A model generated the notes under the pieces. That model had not been told where the DNA came from. It did not search any database and was given only the letters and a program-made list of their open reading frames with translations. DNA of 34,039 nucleotides from Caryophanales bacterium (GTDB taxonomy: Bacteria > Bacillota_I > Bacilli_A > RFN20 > CAG-826), in the NCBI GenBank assembly GCA_016280685.1, contig JAEEHE010000055.1, positions 1 to 34,039 of the forward strand, written 5' to 3'. Position numbers and translations under genes: made by a program. Positions 23,797 to 31,744 of this stretch are shown in pieces; position 1 is the first letter of the stretch; every line of letters begins with the position of its first letter.

Positions 23797-24516
23797 ATGG
23801 AAAAGATTTTAAATAACCTCATTATTTTTGGGAGAAACCCCATTCGCGAGGCAATAAAAGCTCAAAGGATTAAAAAAATATATTTATCTAATACATTTTC
23901 GCATACTGAGCTCCTTAAACTTATACAAGACAGTCATTTACCAGTTACTAAAGTAACAAATAGCGAATTAGATAAAATGTGTAATGGCGTGCATCAAGGA
24001 GTCGCAGCGGAGATTAGAGATTATGAATATTATTCTTTTGAATCAGTTATTCAAATCGCTAAAAAGAAAGATAATCCTATTATCGTCCTTTTGGACGGAA
24101 TCAACGACACTCACAACTTAGGTGCTATTTTGCGAAGCTGTGATGTTTTTGATGTGGCGGGAATTGTAATGGGGAAACATAACCAAGTACCATTAAATGC
24201 GACCGTAGCGAAAGCATCCGCAGGCGCAATTAACTACGTACCCGTTTGTTTGGTTAACAATCTCAACCAAGCTATTACCAAGTTGAAAGAAGAAGGATTC
24301 TGGATTGTTGCCACCGATGGAAGTGCAAAAATCAATTACCAAGACTTAAAGTATGACTTTAAAGTCGGTTTAGTTATAGGAAGCGAAGGGCAAGGTGTCT
24401 CTCGCTTGGTACTGCAAAATTCTGACTATGTTGTCAAAATACCGCAGTTTGGACATGTCAATTCCTTAAATGCTTCTGTGGCAGCAGGAATACTGTTAAG
24501 CAAAATACGTCAATAA
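23797..24516 (+). CDS. rlmB: 23S rRNA 2'-O-ribose methyltransferase RlmB (TrmH/SpoU family)
   Basis: SAM-dependent SPOUT methyltransferase, family activity at G2251 of 23S rRNA. The 239 residues comprise an N-terminal substrate-binding domain (IFGRNPIREAIK ... NGVHQGVAAEI) and the knotted domain with motif 1 DTHNLGAILRSCDVF, motif 2 GLVIGSEGQGVSRLV and motif 3 QFGHVNSLNASVAAGILL. The exact substrate base is inferred from family and the cysS neighbour; a tRNA-modifying paralogue cannot be excluded. Confidence 0.92.
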   Translation: MEKILNNLIIFGRNPIREAIKAQRIKKIYLSNTFSHTELLKLIQDSHLPVTKVTNSELDKMCNGVHQGVAAEIRDYEYYSFESVIQIAKKKDNPIIVLLDGINDTHNLGAILRSCDVFDVAGIVMGKHNQVPLNATVAKASAGAINYVPVCLVNNLNQAITKLKEEGFWIVATDGSAKINYQDLKYDFKVGLVIGSEGQGVSRLVLQNSDYVVKIPQFGHVNSLNASVAAGILLSKIRQ

Positions 24517-24524
24517 CAAATGGC

Positions 24525-24550
24525 GGCCTCCCTAGAAAGGAGGCTTTCTT
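24525..24550 (+). promoter_or_regulatory. Terminator-like hairpin containing the Shine-Dalgarno of the sigma gene
   Basis: GCCTCC (24526-24531) pairs with GGAGGC (24539-24544) around the loop CTAGAAA, flanked by a possible G-T pair and followed by TTTCTTTTG. It has the form of an intrinsic terminator of cysS-rlmB, but its 3' arm is part of the AAAGGAGG (24536-24543) that lies 7 nt before the TTG start of the next gene. When folded it would both stop transcription and hide the ribosome-binding site. Confidence 0.7.
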
Positions 24551-25168
24551 TTGCAACCAAATCAGAATTTGTTAGATGAAGATCTTCTTTTTCTTATTCA
24601 TCAGGGAAATATATCAGCATCAAACATATTGTTTGAAAGATACAATTTCTATGCTTGGCGTGTCGCATATGATTTTAATATCGAGCACCCAAATAGTGGA
24701 ATAAGTTTGGAAGAATATCGTCAAGTGGCTTTTAGCTCCTTACCAAGAGCCATTAAGTCATATACGGAATTCAGCATTGGATTTTATGGGTATTGGAAGA
24801 CAATAGCGTTGAATGATGTCGTTCGTTATTTCAAAGAAAATTCATATCTCACTCGATACGAATATCAAAACACCATATCCATTGATGACGAAAAAGATTC
24901 CGGTGTGCAATTGTGTGAAGAAGTTGGAGAAATTGATCGCAGCGTTTCCGAGAAATTATTCCGTGAAGAAATTCGCATTGTGAAGGATGAAATAATTGCA
25001 TCTTTTAAGAAGGAAATTGACAGATTGATAATTAACCTATATTTAAATGATTACAGTCTAAGAGAAATTCGCCAAAATGTGCACCTAGATTATCGCCATA
25101 TTCAATATATCGTAAAGAGATTTCAAAAAGCATTCGTGCAAAATATGAAAAAACGTAATTATAACTAG
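24551..25168 (+). CDS. Divergent SigH-like RNA polymerase sigma factor
   Basis: A 205-residue protein with sigma-70 layout. An N-terminal region-2-like part (DEDLLFLIHQGNISASNILFERY ... EEYRQVAFSSLPRAIKSY) and a C-terminal region-4-like helix-turn-helix (DRLIINLYLNDYSLREIRQNVHLDYRHIQYIVKRFQKAF) align in order and spacing with Bacillus SigH. It also sits where sigH lies, after cysS-rlmB. Region 2 is poorly conserved, lacking the usual acidic/Gln core of 2.2. The start is TTG at 24551, chosen because AAAGGAGG is exactly 7 nt upstream and no ATG follows nearby. Rare start plus SD-sequestering hairpin suggest low or conditional expression. Promoter targets unknown. Confidence 0.75.
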   Translation: MQPNQNLLDEDLLFLIHQGNISASNILFERYNFYAWRVAYDFNIEHPNSGISLEEYRQVAFSSLPRAIKSYTEFSIGFYGYWKTIALNDVVRYFKENSYLTRYEYQNTISIDDEKDSGVQLCEEVGEIDRSVSEKLFREEIRIVKDEIIASFKKEIDRLIINLYLNDYSLREIRQNVHLDYRHIQYIVKRFQKAFVQNMKKRNYN

Positions 25169-25180
25169 CTAATGCTATGA

Positions 25181-25186
25181 TATAAT
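25181..25186 (+). promoter_or_regulatory. -10 box 7 nt upstream of ecfA1 (leaderless candidate)
   Basis: TATAAT followed by 7 nt and then the ecfA1 ATG, with no Shine-Dalgarno between. The -35 region (TTATAA at 16-bp spacing) is weak. Transcription would start at or 1 nt before the start codon. Confidence 0.5.
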
Positions 25187-25193
25187 TACTTGC

Positions 25194-26012
25194 ATGGCTG
25201 TCATTGAACTAAAAAACTTAAGTTTTTCATACGATAACGATTCCAAGGCATTAGATGATGTTTCCCTTATTATAAATAAGGGCGAATATGTTTCCATCGT
25301 TGGTCATAACGGGTCTGGTAAATCCACATTAGCCAAATTGCTAGTGGGATTAATAGCACCTAGCGGTGGAGACATTATCATTAATGATGTCAAACTAACA
25401 AATAAAACAGCGCCAACAATTCGAAAGAATATGGCGTTAGTGTTTCAAAATCCGGACAATCAGTTTATTGGTGCCACTGTCGAAGATGACATAGCTTTTG
25501 GTTTAGAAAACCATCTTGTTCCCCATAAAGATATGGCGGCAATTGTTGAAGATTACGCTAAAAAAGTGGGCATGTATGAATACCTAAAAAAAGAGCCATC
25601 TCATCTTTCCGGAGGACAAAAGCAACGTGTGGCTATTGCGGGCGCTTTAGCATTAGCTCCCAAAATTCTTATCTTAGATGAAGCCACCTCTATGCTTGAT
25701 CCAAAAGGCAAGAGAGAAATAACGGAATTAATAACTGAATTACGCAAAAATAGTGGGGATTTGACGATAATTTCCATCACTCACGATATTGAAGAAGCAT
25801 ATACTAGCCAAAGAGTAATTGCTCTAAATAAAGGAAAGGTAGCTTTCGATGGAAAACCAGAAGATATGTTTGCCCACCGTGATGTTTTTGCTCAACTTCA
25901 TTTATCCACACCATTTGTATTAGAAATGCAAAACAAATTAAAAGAAATCGGTATTGATACCAAAGCGGATAATATTGATTCTTTAGCGGAGGCAATATGG
26001 CAATCCAAGTAA
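25194..26012 (+). CDS. ecfA1: ECF transporter ATPase subunit 1
   Basis: One of two ATPases of the energy-coupling factor module that powers vitamin and micronutrient uptake through exchangeable substrate-binding S components. The 272 residues have Walker A GHNGSGKST (37-45), Q-loop LVFQNPDNQ, signature LSGGQKQRVAIAGAL and Walker B ILILDEATSMLD, with switch His in ITHDIEEA. NPDNQF after the Q-loop is typical of EcfA1. It overlaps ecfA2 by 16 nt. No S component is encoded in this window, as expected for a shared group II module. Confidence 0.95.
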   Translation: MAVIELKNLSFSYDNDSKALDDVSLIINKGEYVSIVGHNGSGKSTLAKLLVGLIAPSGGDIIINDVKLTNKTAPTIRKNMALVFQNPDNQFIGATVEDDIAFGLENHLVPHKDMAAIVEDYAKKVGMYEYLKKEPSHLSGGQKQRVAIAGALALAPKILILDEATSMLDPKGKREITELITELRKNSGDLTIISITHDIEEAYTSQRVIALNKGKVAFDGKPEDMFAHRDVFAQLHLSTPFVLEMQNKLKEIGIDTKADNIDSLAEAIWQSK

Positions 26013-26842
26013 AGAATCTCTTATATTCATACACCAAAGGTGTTAATGCCTTAGATAACGTAACCATCTCATTCGAAGAAGGCAGTTTTACTGCACTTAT
26101 TGGAGAAACGGGAAGTGGCAAATCCACTTTGGTGCAAAATCTTAACGCTTTATTGATTCCAACTTCTGGTGAAATCCATGTTGATGAATTTGTTGTTACT
26201 AGCAAAAAGAGAAAGAATAAAAAGATTCACCAACTTAGAAAGAAAGTCGCTATTGTTTTCCAATTCCCAGAATATCAATTATTTGAAGAAACAGTATTAA
26301 AAGATGTTGCTTTTGGAGCACACAACTTTGGCTTAAATCAAAAAGACGCAAACGAAAGAGCAAAACAAGCTTTGACCAGTGTTGGTATTGATGAAAGTTA
26401 TTATCAAAAATCACCTTTTGAATTATCTGGTGGAGAGAGAAGACGCGTGGCTATTGCAGGGATTTTAGCTATTGATCCAGAGATTCTTGTCCTTGATGAA
26501 CCCACCGCTGGATTAGATGCTAAAGGAACTGAAGATATCATGTCGTTAGTGCAAGAAATGCACAAGAATGGCAAAACTATTATTTTGGTCACTCACGACA
26601 TGAATATTGTCATGAAATACTGTCAAAAAGCCGTTGTTTTGCATAACGGACAAGTTTTATATGATGGTGAACCAAACCATTTATTTGAAAATTACACCGA
26701 AGAAATGGCAATTGAAGTTCCGGCCTTATATCGATTAGGCTTAGCTTTAAAATCTAAAGGCATTCCATTAGATTTATCCACGATTAAAAATAGCGACGAT
26801 TTAATTGCTCAAATCAAAGATTGGAGAAAAGACCATGAGTAA
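25997..26842 (+). CDS. ecfA2: ECF transporter ATPase subunit 2
   Basis: Second ATPase of the ECF module. The 281 residues contain Walker A GETGSGKST, Q-loop VFQFPEYQLFEETVLKDVAFG (the FPEYQLF form distinguishes EcfA2), signature LSGGERRRVAIAGIL and Walker B ILVLDEPTAGLD, then HDM. The ATG lies inside the end of ecfA1 behind GGAGG and its stop overlaps ecfT by 8 nt, so the three subunits are translated together in fixed proportion. Confidence 0.95.
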   Translation: MAIQVKNLLYSYTKGVNALDNVTISFEEGSFTALIGETGSGKSTLVQNLNALLIPTSGEIHVDEFVVTSKKRKNKKIHQLRKKVAIVFQFPEYQLFEETVLKDVAFGAHNFGLNQKDANERAKQALTSVGIDESYYQKSPFELSGGERRRVAIAGILAIDPEILVLDEPTAGLDAKGTEDIMSLVQEMHKNGKTIILVTHDMNIVMKYCQKAVVLHNGQVLYDGEPNHLFENYTEEMAIEVPALYRLGLALKSKGIPLDLSTIKNSDDLIAQIKDWRKDHE

Positions 26843-27722
26843 GATTACATTTGGCCGTTATTCTCCAAGGAATACATTTGTCCATAGAATGGATCCGAGA
26901 AATAAGATTCTTATTCTTATCCTTTTAATGGTGGCTATTTTCTTACAATTCACCTATTGGTCTACCACATTGATTTTAAGTGGTGTGATATTACTTGCCA
27001 TTATTATCTTTATGATAATATCTCGTATTAATTTTATAGAACTTTTTAGAAGTATGGCTACGATGTGGTTATTAATTATCATCCTCATGGCAGCATATAT
27101 ATTTATCCCTATGCAGACCTATGTAGGAACGCCTGTAGCTTTTTATATTGGCACCTTTGCCGTTTATTGGGCAGGTATCTATCAAAGTGGTTACATAATC
27201 TTAAGATTAATCATGATGATTTCTTTAACCATGATGCTAACTGCTACGACAAAACCCATGGATTTAACATATGCCTTTGAATGGTATATGTTCCCATTAA
27301 GAGTGATTCGTTTTCCTGTTAGCGAAATCGCTATGACTCTTTCCATTGCCTTAAGATTCATTCCAACATTGTTAGATGAAACAGATCGTATTATGAAAGC
27401 CCAAGCATCTCGTGGTGTTGATTTTAACCATGGAAGATTCGGCAAACGTATAAAAGCCATTATATCTTTGATAATTCCTCTTTTCATCTCCGCGATTGAA
27501 AGAAGTGAAGAATTATCTAACGCTATGGAAGCAAGAGGTTATGACCCCAAAGCCAAACGCACAAGATATCGTGTTTTAAAGTTCTCTTGGAGAGACATTA
27601 TTGGCTTTGTTTTATGCGGCGCAATTTTCGGTGGAATTTTAACCCTCTTTATCTTTGACAAGAGAATGGAAAATGGACTCAATATTATCGAGTTTTTATT
27701 CCATATTAACCCCGGTTTTTAG
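26835..27722 (+). CDS. ecfT: ECF transporter transmembrane subunit EcfT
   Basis: Membrane scaffold linking the ATPases to the S component. From ATG 26835 (MSKITFGRYSPRN, SD GGAG 9 nt upstream) it has 295 residues; an upstream in-frame ATG at 26805 lies inside ecfA2 and is not needed. Several hydrophobic segments occupy residues ~28-130 and ~245-270. The two coupling helices carry the Ala-Arg-Gly-type motifs ASRGVDF and EARGYDP that contact the ATPases. TruA follows 11 nt later, as in Bacilli. Confidence 0.94.
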   Translation: MSKITFGRYSPRNTFVHRMDPRNKILILILLMVAIFLQFTYWSTTLILSGVILLAIIIFMIISRINFIELFRSMATMWLLIIILMAAYIFIPMQTYVGTPVAFYIGTFAVYWAGIYQSGYIILRLIMMISLTMMLTATTKPMDLTYAFEWYMFPLRVIRFPVSEIAMTLSIALRFIPTLLDETDRIMKAQASRGVDFNHGRFGKRIKAIISLIIPLFISAIERSEELSNAMEARGYDPKAKRTRYRVLKFSWRDIIGFVLCGAIFGGILTLFIFDKRMENGLNIIEFLFHINPGF

Positions 27723-27733
27723 GAGTGTGAATT

Positions 27734-28465
27734 ATGCGTATTTTTGGACGAGTAAGTTATAAAGGAACCCGCTATCAAGGATGGCAAAAGCAGACATCCG
27801 CACCGAGTGTTCAAGAGACAATCGAAAAGGTCTTTTCACAAATTTTAAATACTCAAATTGCTATTTATGGAAGTGGTCGCACTGATGCTGGTGTCCATGC
27901 CAAAGGTCAAACATTTCATTTTGATGTTGATAAAGAAGTTGATTTAGATAAACTTCTATACTCAGTCAACTGTTTATTACCGGATGATATTTATATCAAT
28001 TCATTAGAAAAAGTGGATGATGATTTCCATTCCCGTTATAGTGCTAAAACAAAAGTTTATCAATACAACATTCGTTTTGGTCATCGCGATGTTTTTCAAA
28101 ATGAATTAGAAGCCACAATCCCTCAACCATGTGATATTTCTTTATTTAAAGAAGCACTACAATTATTCGTGGGCAAACACAATTTCCAAAACTTCACTTC
28201 TAAAGAAGAAGATGAAGGGGAATTTGTGAGAGAGATTTATGAAATAAAATGTCTAGATAATGGCGATAGAATGTCTATTATATTAAAAGGAAATGGGTTC
28301 ATGCGCTACATGATTAGATATATCATTGGTACCGCTATTGCCATTTCTCAAAATAAAGAGGATATTAATTTTATTAAAGAAAGGTTAGATAATATCGAGA
28401 AAAGGAATATCGTTTCCTACAAAGCACCTAGCGAAGGTTTATTCTTATTAGATGTATTGTATTGA
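27734..28465 (+). CDS. truA: tRNA pseudouridine(38-40) synthase
   Basis: Converts uridines 38-40 of the tRNA anticodon stem to pseudouridine. The 243-residue protein has catalytic Asp51 in GSGRTDAGVHAKGQ, the FHSRYSAKTKVYQY block and the GNGFMRYMIRYIIGTAI motif near the C-terminus. SD TAGGAG. Last gene of the ecf-truA cluster; in Bacilli rplM-rpsI usually follow at once, but here about 4.3 kb intervene. Confidence 0.96.
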   Translation: MRIFGRVSYKGTRYQGWQKQTSAPSVQETIEKVFSQILNTQIAIYGSGRTDAGVHAKGQTFHFDVDKEVDLDKLLYSVNCLLPDDIYINSLEKVDDDFHSRYSAKTKVYQYNIRFGHRDVFQNELEATIPQPCDISLFKEALQLFVGKHNFQNFTSKEEDEGEFVREIYEIKCLDNGDRMSIILKGNGFMRYMIRYIIGTAIAISQNKEDINFIKERLDNIEKRNIVSYKAPSEGLFLLDVLY

Positions 28466-28521
28466 TATTCACTTTTTAGAGGTTTTTTGATAAAATCTTA
28501 CAACGAAAGAAGGAAAATACT

Positions 28522-29226
28522 ATGGGAAGAGCACATGAAGTAAGAGCGAAAGCTATGGCTGCTACCGCTGCCAAAAGAAGTGCATTATTTATGAGAGCCA
28601 GTAAAGAAATTTACATGGCGGCCAAATCTGGAGAAGCTGACCCAGAAATGAATTTAGCGTTAAGATCCGCTATCGAAAAATGGAGAGGACAAAATGTCAC
28701 CAAAGATGTTATCGATAGAGCGATTCAAAAAGCTAAAGGTGGTTCTGCAGAAGCTTATTCCGCCGGAAGATACGAGGCTTTTGGCCCTGGTGGTTCCTTA
28801 TTTATCATTGACACATTAACCGATAACTCTAATAGAGCCCTCGTCGAAGTGAGAAGTGCCATAACCAAAAAAGGTGGCCACTTAGGCTCCACATTATTCA
28901 ACTTCACAGAAACTGGTATCTTTTCATTCAAAGGAAACAATAGAGATGAAGTAGAAGAAAATCTCATTCTCTCCGATGTTGATGTGAGAGAAGTTACTGA
29001 AGAAGACGGAAACATTGAAGTTCTTGTTGAACCCGCCGCCTTTGGCCAAGCAAGAGACGTTCTCGCGGACATGGGAATTAAAGAATTTGATGTTGCAGAA
29101 ATCACATTCTTACCCAATGAACCCATCACTCTTGATGATCCAGAAGACAAACGCAAATATGATGAACTTTGCGATATGTTAGACGAACTTCAAGACGTTC
29201 AAAATGTTTACACAAATGTTCAATAA
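28522..29226 (+). CDS. yebC: YebC/PmpR (TACO1) family protein
   Basis: Members act as transcription regulators or, as shown more recently for YebC/TACO1, help ribosomes through difficult sequences such as proline runs; which role applies here is unknown. The 234 residues show the three-domain family pattern: MGRAHEVRAKAMAATAAKRS, NLALRSAIEKWRGQNVTKDVIDRAIQKAKGG, then YEAFGPGGSLFIIDTLTDNSNR and FNFTETGIF. Full length. SD AGAAGGA. Terminator follows. Confidence 0.92.
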   Translation: MGRAHEVRAKAMAATAAKRSALFMRASKEIYMAAKSGEADPEMNLALRSAIEKWRGQNVTKDVIDRAIQKAKGGSAEAYSAGRYEAFGPGGSLFIIDTLTDNSNRALVEVRSAITKKGGHLGSTLFNFTETGIFSFKGNNRDEVEENLILSDVDVREVTEEDGNIEVLVEPAAFGQARDVLADMGIKEFDVAEITFLPNEPITLDDPEDKRKYDELCDMLDELQDVQNVYTNVQ

Positions 29227-29229
29227 TTA

Positions 29230-29302
29230 GTAAACATTGTAAACTATTTAGTAAACTTTACTAGGGATTTTGATATAAATATCAAAGTCCTTTTTTGTTT
29301 AC
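29230..29302. repeat. GTAAAC repeats surrounding the yebC terminator
   Basis: GTAAAC occurs at 29230-29235, 29239-29244 and 29251-29256, with the inverted form GTTTAC at 29297-29302. TAGTAAAC (29249-29256) can pair with GTTTACTA (29297-29304) as an outer stem around the terminator; AGTAAACTTTACT (29250-29262) is itself palindromic. This could be a protein-binding cluster or extended terminator base. Confidence 0.45.
29265..29296 (+). terminator. Intrinsic terminator after yebC
   Basis: GGATTTTGATA pairs with TATCAAAGTCC (one G-T pair) around TAAA, followed by six T. It lies 39 nt after the yebC stop. Confidence 0.9.
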
Positions 29303-29363
29303 TAGTTTTTTGTTTAATATTGTTGAAATTTGCTTTACCTTATAGGTAAGGAGAAAAGATATT

Positions 29364-31652
29364 ATGAAGAAAAGATTTTTCTTTGGTGGCCTCGTAGCTT
29401 TTTTGGCCATTCCATTAGCTATGGGTGCTGCTGTGTTTGCGAATAATAATATTTCCAAACAAAAAAGTGTTAAAGCAGATAACTATTCTCTAACTTTGAA
29501 CAGCACAGTATTTGCGATGTCTGAATTAAATTCTTCGGAATACCAACTAAATGTTGAACAAGGTTTTGGAAAAGGTTATATGCCTGTCATGCAATATTAT
29601 CTTGCTAAGTTAGATGGCGATAACAATTTAGTATTAGCTCCATCTGGCAAAATTTATAATTTCAGCGATGCAGCCGCTTATGGTGGCCGTGTGACAGACA
29701 TTACTTCTTTAACAATTAACTACACAGGTGGAACATTATATGTTCAAGCTGGCGTTGGTGGTGATTCCACTGTTTATGGTAAAAAAGTTCAACTCACCAG
29801 TGGTACTCCATTGACTTTTGATTATCATCCCAACTATTTGATGATCTCTAATTCCAATGCTGCTACTACAATCACCAACATGACAGTTAATTATTCATGT
29901 AATGCTGAACCAGGATATTCATTAGGAAATCTTGGCGAAACCTACACTGGCATGGGTGCCGATAGTAATGTTTATACATTAACTAGAGATGGCGCCAATG
30001 TTTCTGTTGCTGGCCAAACTGGTACAATCGCTGTTACCGCAGCCGGTGCTTTTACAATCACTTTAGCCGGTGGCAATATTGTGTACACTGGAACAGTATC
30101 AGCAAATTACAAGTCTTTGACTTTCTTAACAAAAACTGGTGCTGCTGCAGCTATGGCTCCTGACATTTCAGAAATGAATAGAGTCTATGTCGTTGATGAT
30201 TTTGAAAGCTATACTCAAACAGGTGGCAAATACACAACCAATACTGTTGCTGGTAGAAAAGCTGCTAGTGGATTAAGAGCCAACTACTATTGCGATTACG
30301 GCGGTGGTGGAACAACCACTTGGATTAGTGGTTCCAACTTTAATTACGCAGTTTCTGATGACTATTTAAATCTTACGACTGCTGCAAAACATGGTGGCAG
30401 CAAAGCTGCAACTATGAAAGGTTGGAAAGATGGATGGACAAGAGCTTGGAGCATCGAAGCTTTTGATCAAAATCAACATTACAACTTTGGTAGCGGAAAC
30501 GTGTTGTCCTTCTGGGCACACGGTGCATATTCCGATACTGCTTGTACTACTGCTTTTACCGATAAAACAGTTCATATGATGGCAGTTGTTTATTACGAAA
30601 ACTTTGTTTTAACTGACTCTAATAGAAAAACTAGTACAATGGGTAGCGGCGCTAAAGATTTCTATATTGCTGCCAATTCTGATTGGACAGAATACAAAGT
30701 TGCAATCGATCCATCAAAACAAGTCAAAGCTATCAATTTAATGATTGAAAATACTAGTGTTAAAAACATTTATGTGCCAATCGACGACATAACAGTCTAT
30801 ACACAACCAGTCTTTGAACCAACCAAGAAATATGAACAAACCGCTACTAGAATAACCAAGAGTTACAATGGTACTGTCACAATCAATGTCCCAATGGCTG
30901 GTGAAAAAGTGTTCTCTGTTAAAATTGGTTTGGGTGCCAATGGTCATATTTATGCTTATGCTGGAGCCGATATGGAACCAACCGGTTATACCATTGATGG
31001 TAATAGTATTACCATTACAACCTCTGGTTCTTATAGTGGTATTAGCTTTGGTAACTGGACAGGTACTTTAAGTAATGACAATAGAACAATTACCATTCCA
31101 AAGAGTGGCATCAATGGTGATATTAAACAATATGTTACTAGCTCAGAAGTTGTTTTAAACGAAGATAATGTTTTAGCAACAGGCGCGGAAGGAAGTACTG
31201 CTCTCCAAACCATGCTCTTAAGACAATATCACGATGGTAGTAAATGGGTTGATTACACCAATGCCGATGGCATTACTCAAAATAGTGATTACTACATGGA
31301 AGGTAGTGAATCAATTAGATTAAAACCATATGCAAGTGGTGGTAATAGATTTATTATCAAACCAGCAGTTGCAGAAGCTCAAAATGCCAACATTGAATCC
31401 ATCGCATTCTGGTTCTATGTTCCTGCTGATGTCGCATCATATACCATTCAATTATTCACATATGATGATTACACCCCAGTAGCCGATTCTGCTCACTACA
31501 AGATGCCATTTGGTGAAACCTATGATGGTTCTACCGATGGTGGATGGCATTATGTCAACCGTGGCACAACCGAAGGTTTCCGTAAGAACTTCGCCATTAG
31601 AGTTGGCAATTGTGCTTCACAAACCATCATTGATTACGTTACATACTTCTAA
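29364..31652 (+). CDS. Large secreted protein with two jelly-roll-like modules, function unknown
   Basis: 762 residues, not recognised. A signal peptide is clear: MKKRFFFGGL, a hydrophobic core to about residue 24, and a likely cut after VFA (26). The mature part is rich in Gly, Ser, Thr, Asn and aromatics and looks all-beta. Residues ~275-485 (VDDFESYTQTGG ... VPIDDITVYTQP) and ~600-762 (MEGSESIRLKPYAS ... IDYVTYF) resemble each other in order of features and look like carbohydrate-binding-type jelly rolls; smaller beta segments precede each. There is no LPXTG, C-terminal transmembrane segment or catalytic motif I know, so it is probably released or bound non-covalently. AAGGAGA precedes the ATG. 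A sugar-binding or adhesion role is a guess. Confidence 0.85.
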   Translation: MKKRFFFGGLVAFLAIPLAMGAAVFANNNISKQKSVKADNYSLTLNSTVFAMSELNSSEYQLNVEQGFGKGYMPVMQYYLAKLDGDNNLVLAPSGKIYNFSDAAAYGGRVTDITSLTINYTGGTLYVQAGVGGDSTVYGKKVQLTSGTPLTFDYHPNYLMISNSNAATTITNMTVNYSCNAEPGYSLGNLGETYTGMGADSNVYTLTRDGANVSVAGQTGTIAVTAAGAFTITLAGGNIVYTGTVSANYKSLTFLTKTGAAAAMAPDISEMNRVYVVDDFESYTQTGGKYTTNTVAGRKAASGLRANYYCDYGGGGTTTWISGSNFNYAVSDDYLNLTTAAKHGGSKAATMKGWKDGWTRAWSIEAFDQNQHYNFGSGNVLSFWAHGAYSDTACTTAFTDKTVHMMAVVYYENFVLTDSNRKTSTMGSGAKDFYIAANSDWTEYKVAIDPSKQVKAINLMIENTSVKNIYVPIDDITVYTQPVFEPTKKYEQTATRITKSYNGTVTINVPMAGEKVFSVKIGLGANGHIYAYAGADMEPTGYTIDGNSITITTSGSYSGISFGNWTGTLSNDNRTITIPKSGINGDIKQYVTSSEVVLNEDNVLATGAEGSTALQTMLLRQYHDGSKWVDYTNADGITQNSDYYMEGSESIRLKPYASGGNRFIIKPAVAEAQNANIESIAFWFYVPADVASYTIQLFTYDDYTPVADSAHYKMPFGETYDGSTDGGWHYVNRGTTEGFRKNFAIRVGNCASQTIIDYVTYF

Positions 31653-31669
31653 TAGATATGTATAATTGA

Positions 31670-31696
31670 GAAGCCGGTTCGCCGGCTTTTCTTTTT
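31670..31696 (+). terminator. Intrinsic terminator of the secreted-protein gene
   Basis: AAGCCGG (31671-31677), loop TTCG, CCGGCTT (31682-31688), then TTCTTTTT. It lies 18 nt after the stop. Confidence 0.92.
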
Positions 31697-31705
31697 GCCT
31701 TATAA

Positions 31706-31734
31706 TTGCAATAATAATTGCAGTAAAGTAAAAT
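31706..31734 (+). promoter_or_regulatory. Promoter of the lipoprotein gene
   Basis: TTGCAA (-35, about 31706-31711), 17-bp spacer, TAAAAT (-10, 31729-31734). The predicted start near 31741 leaves a leader of only about 4 nt before ATG 31745, and no Shine-Dalgarno is present. Confidence 0.55.
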
Positions 31735-31744
31735 CAAATATGCT

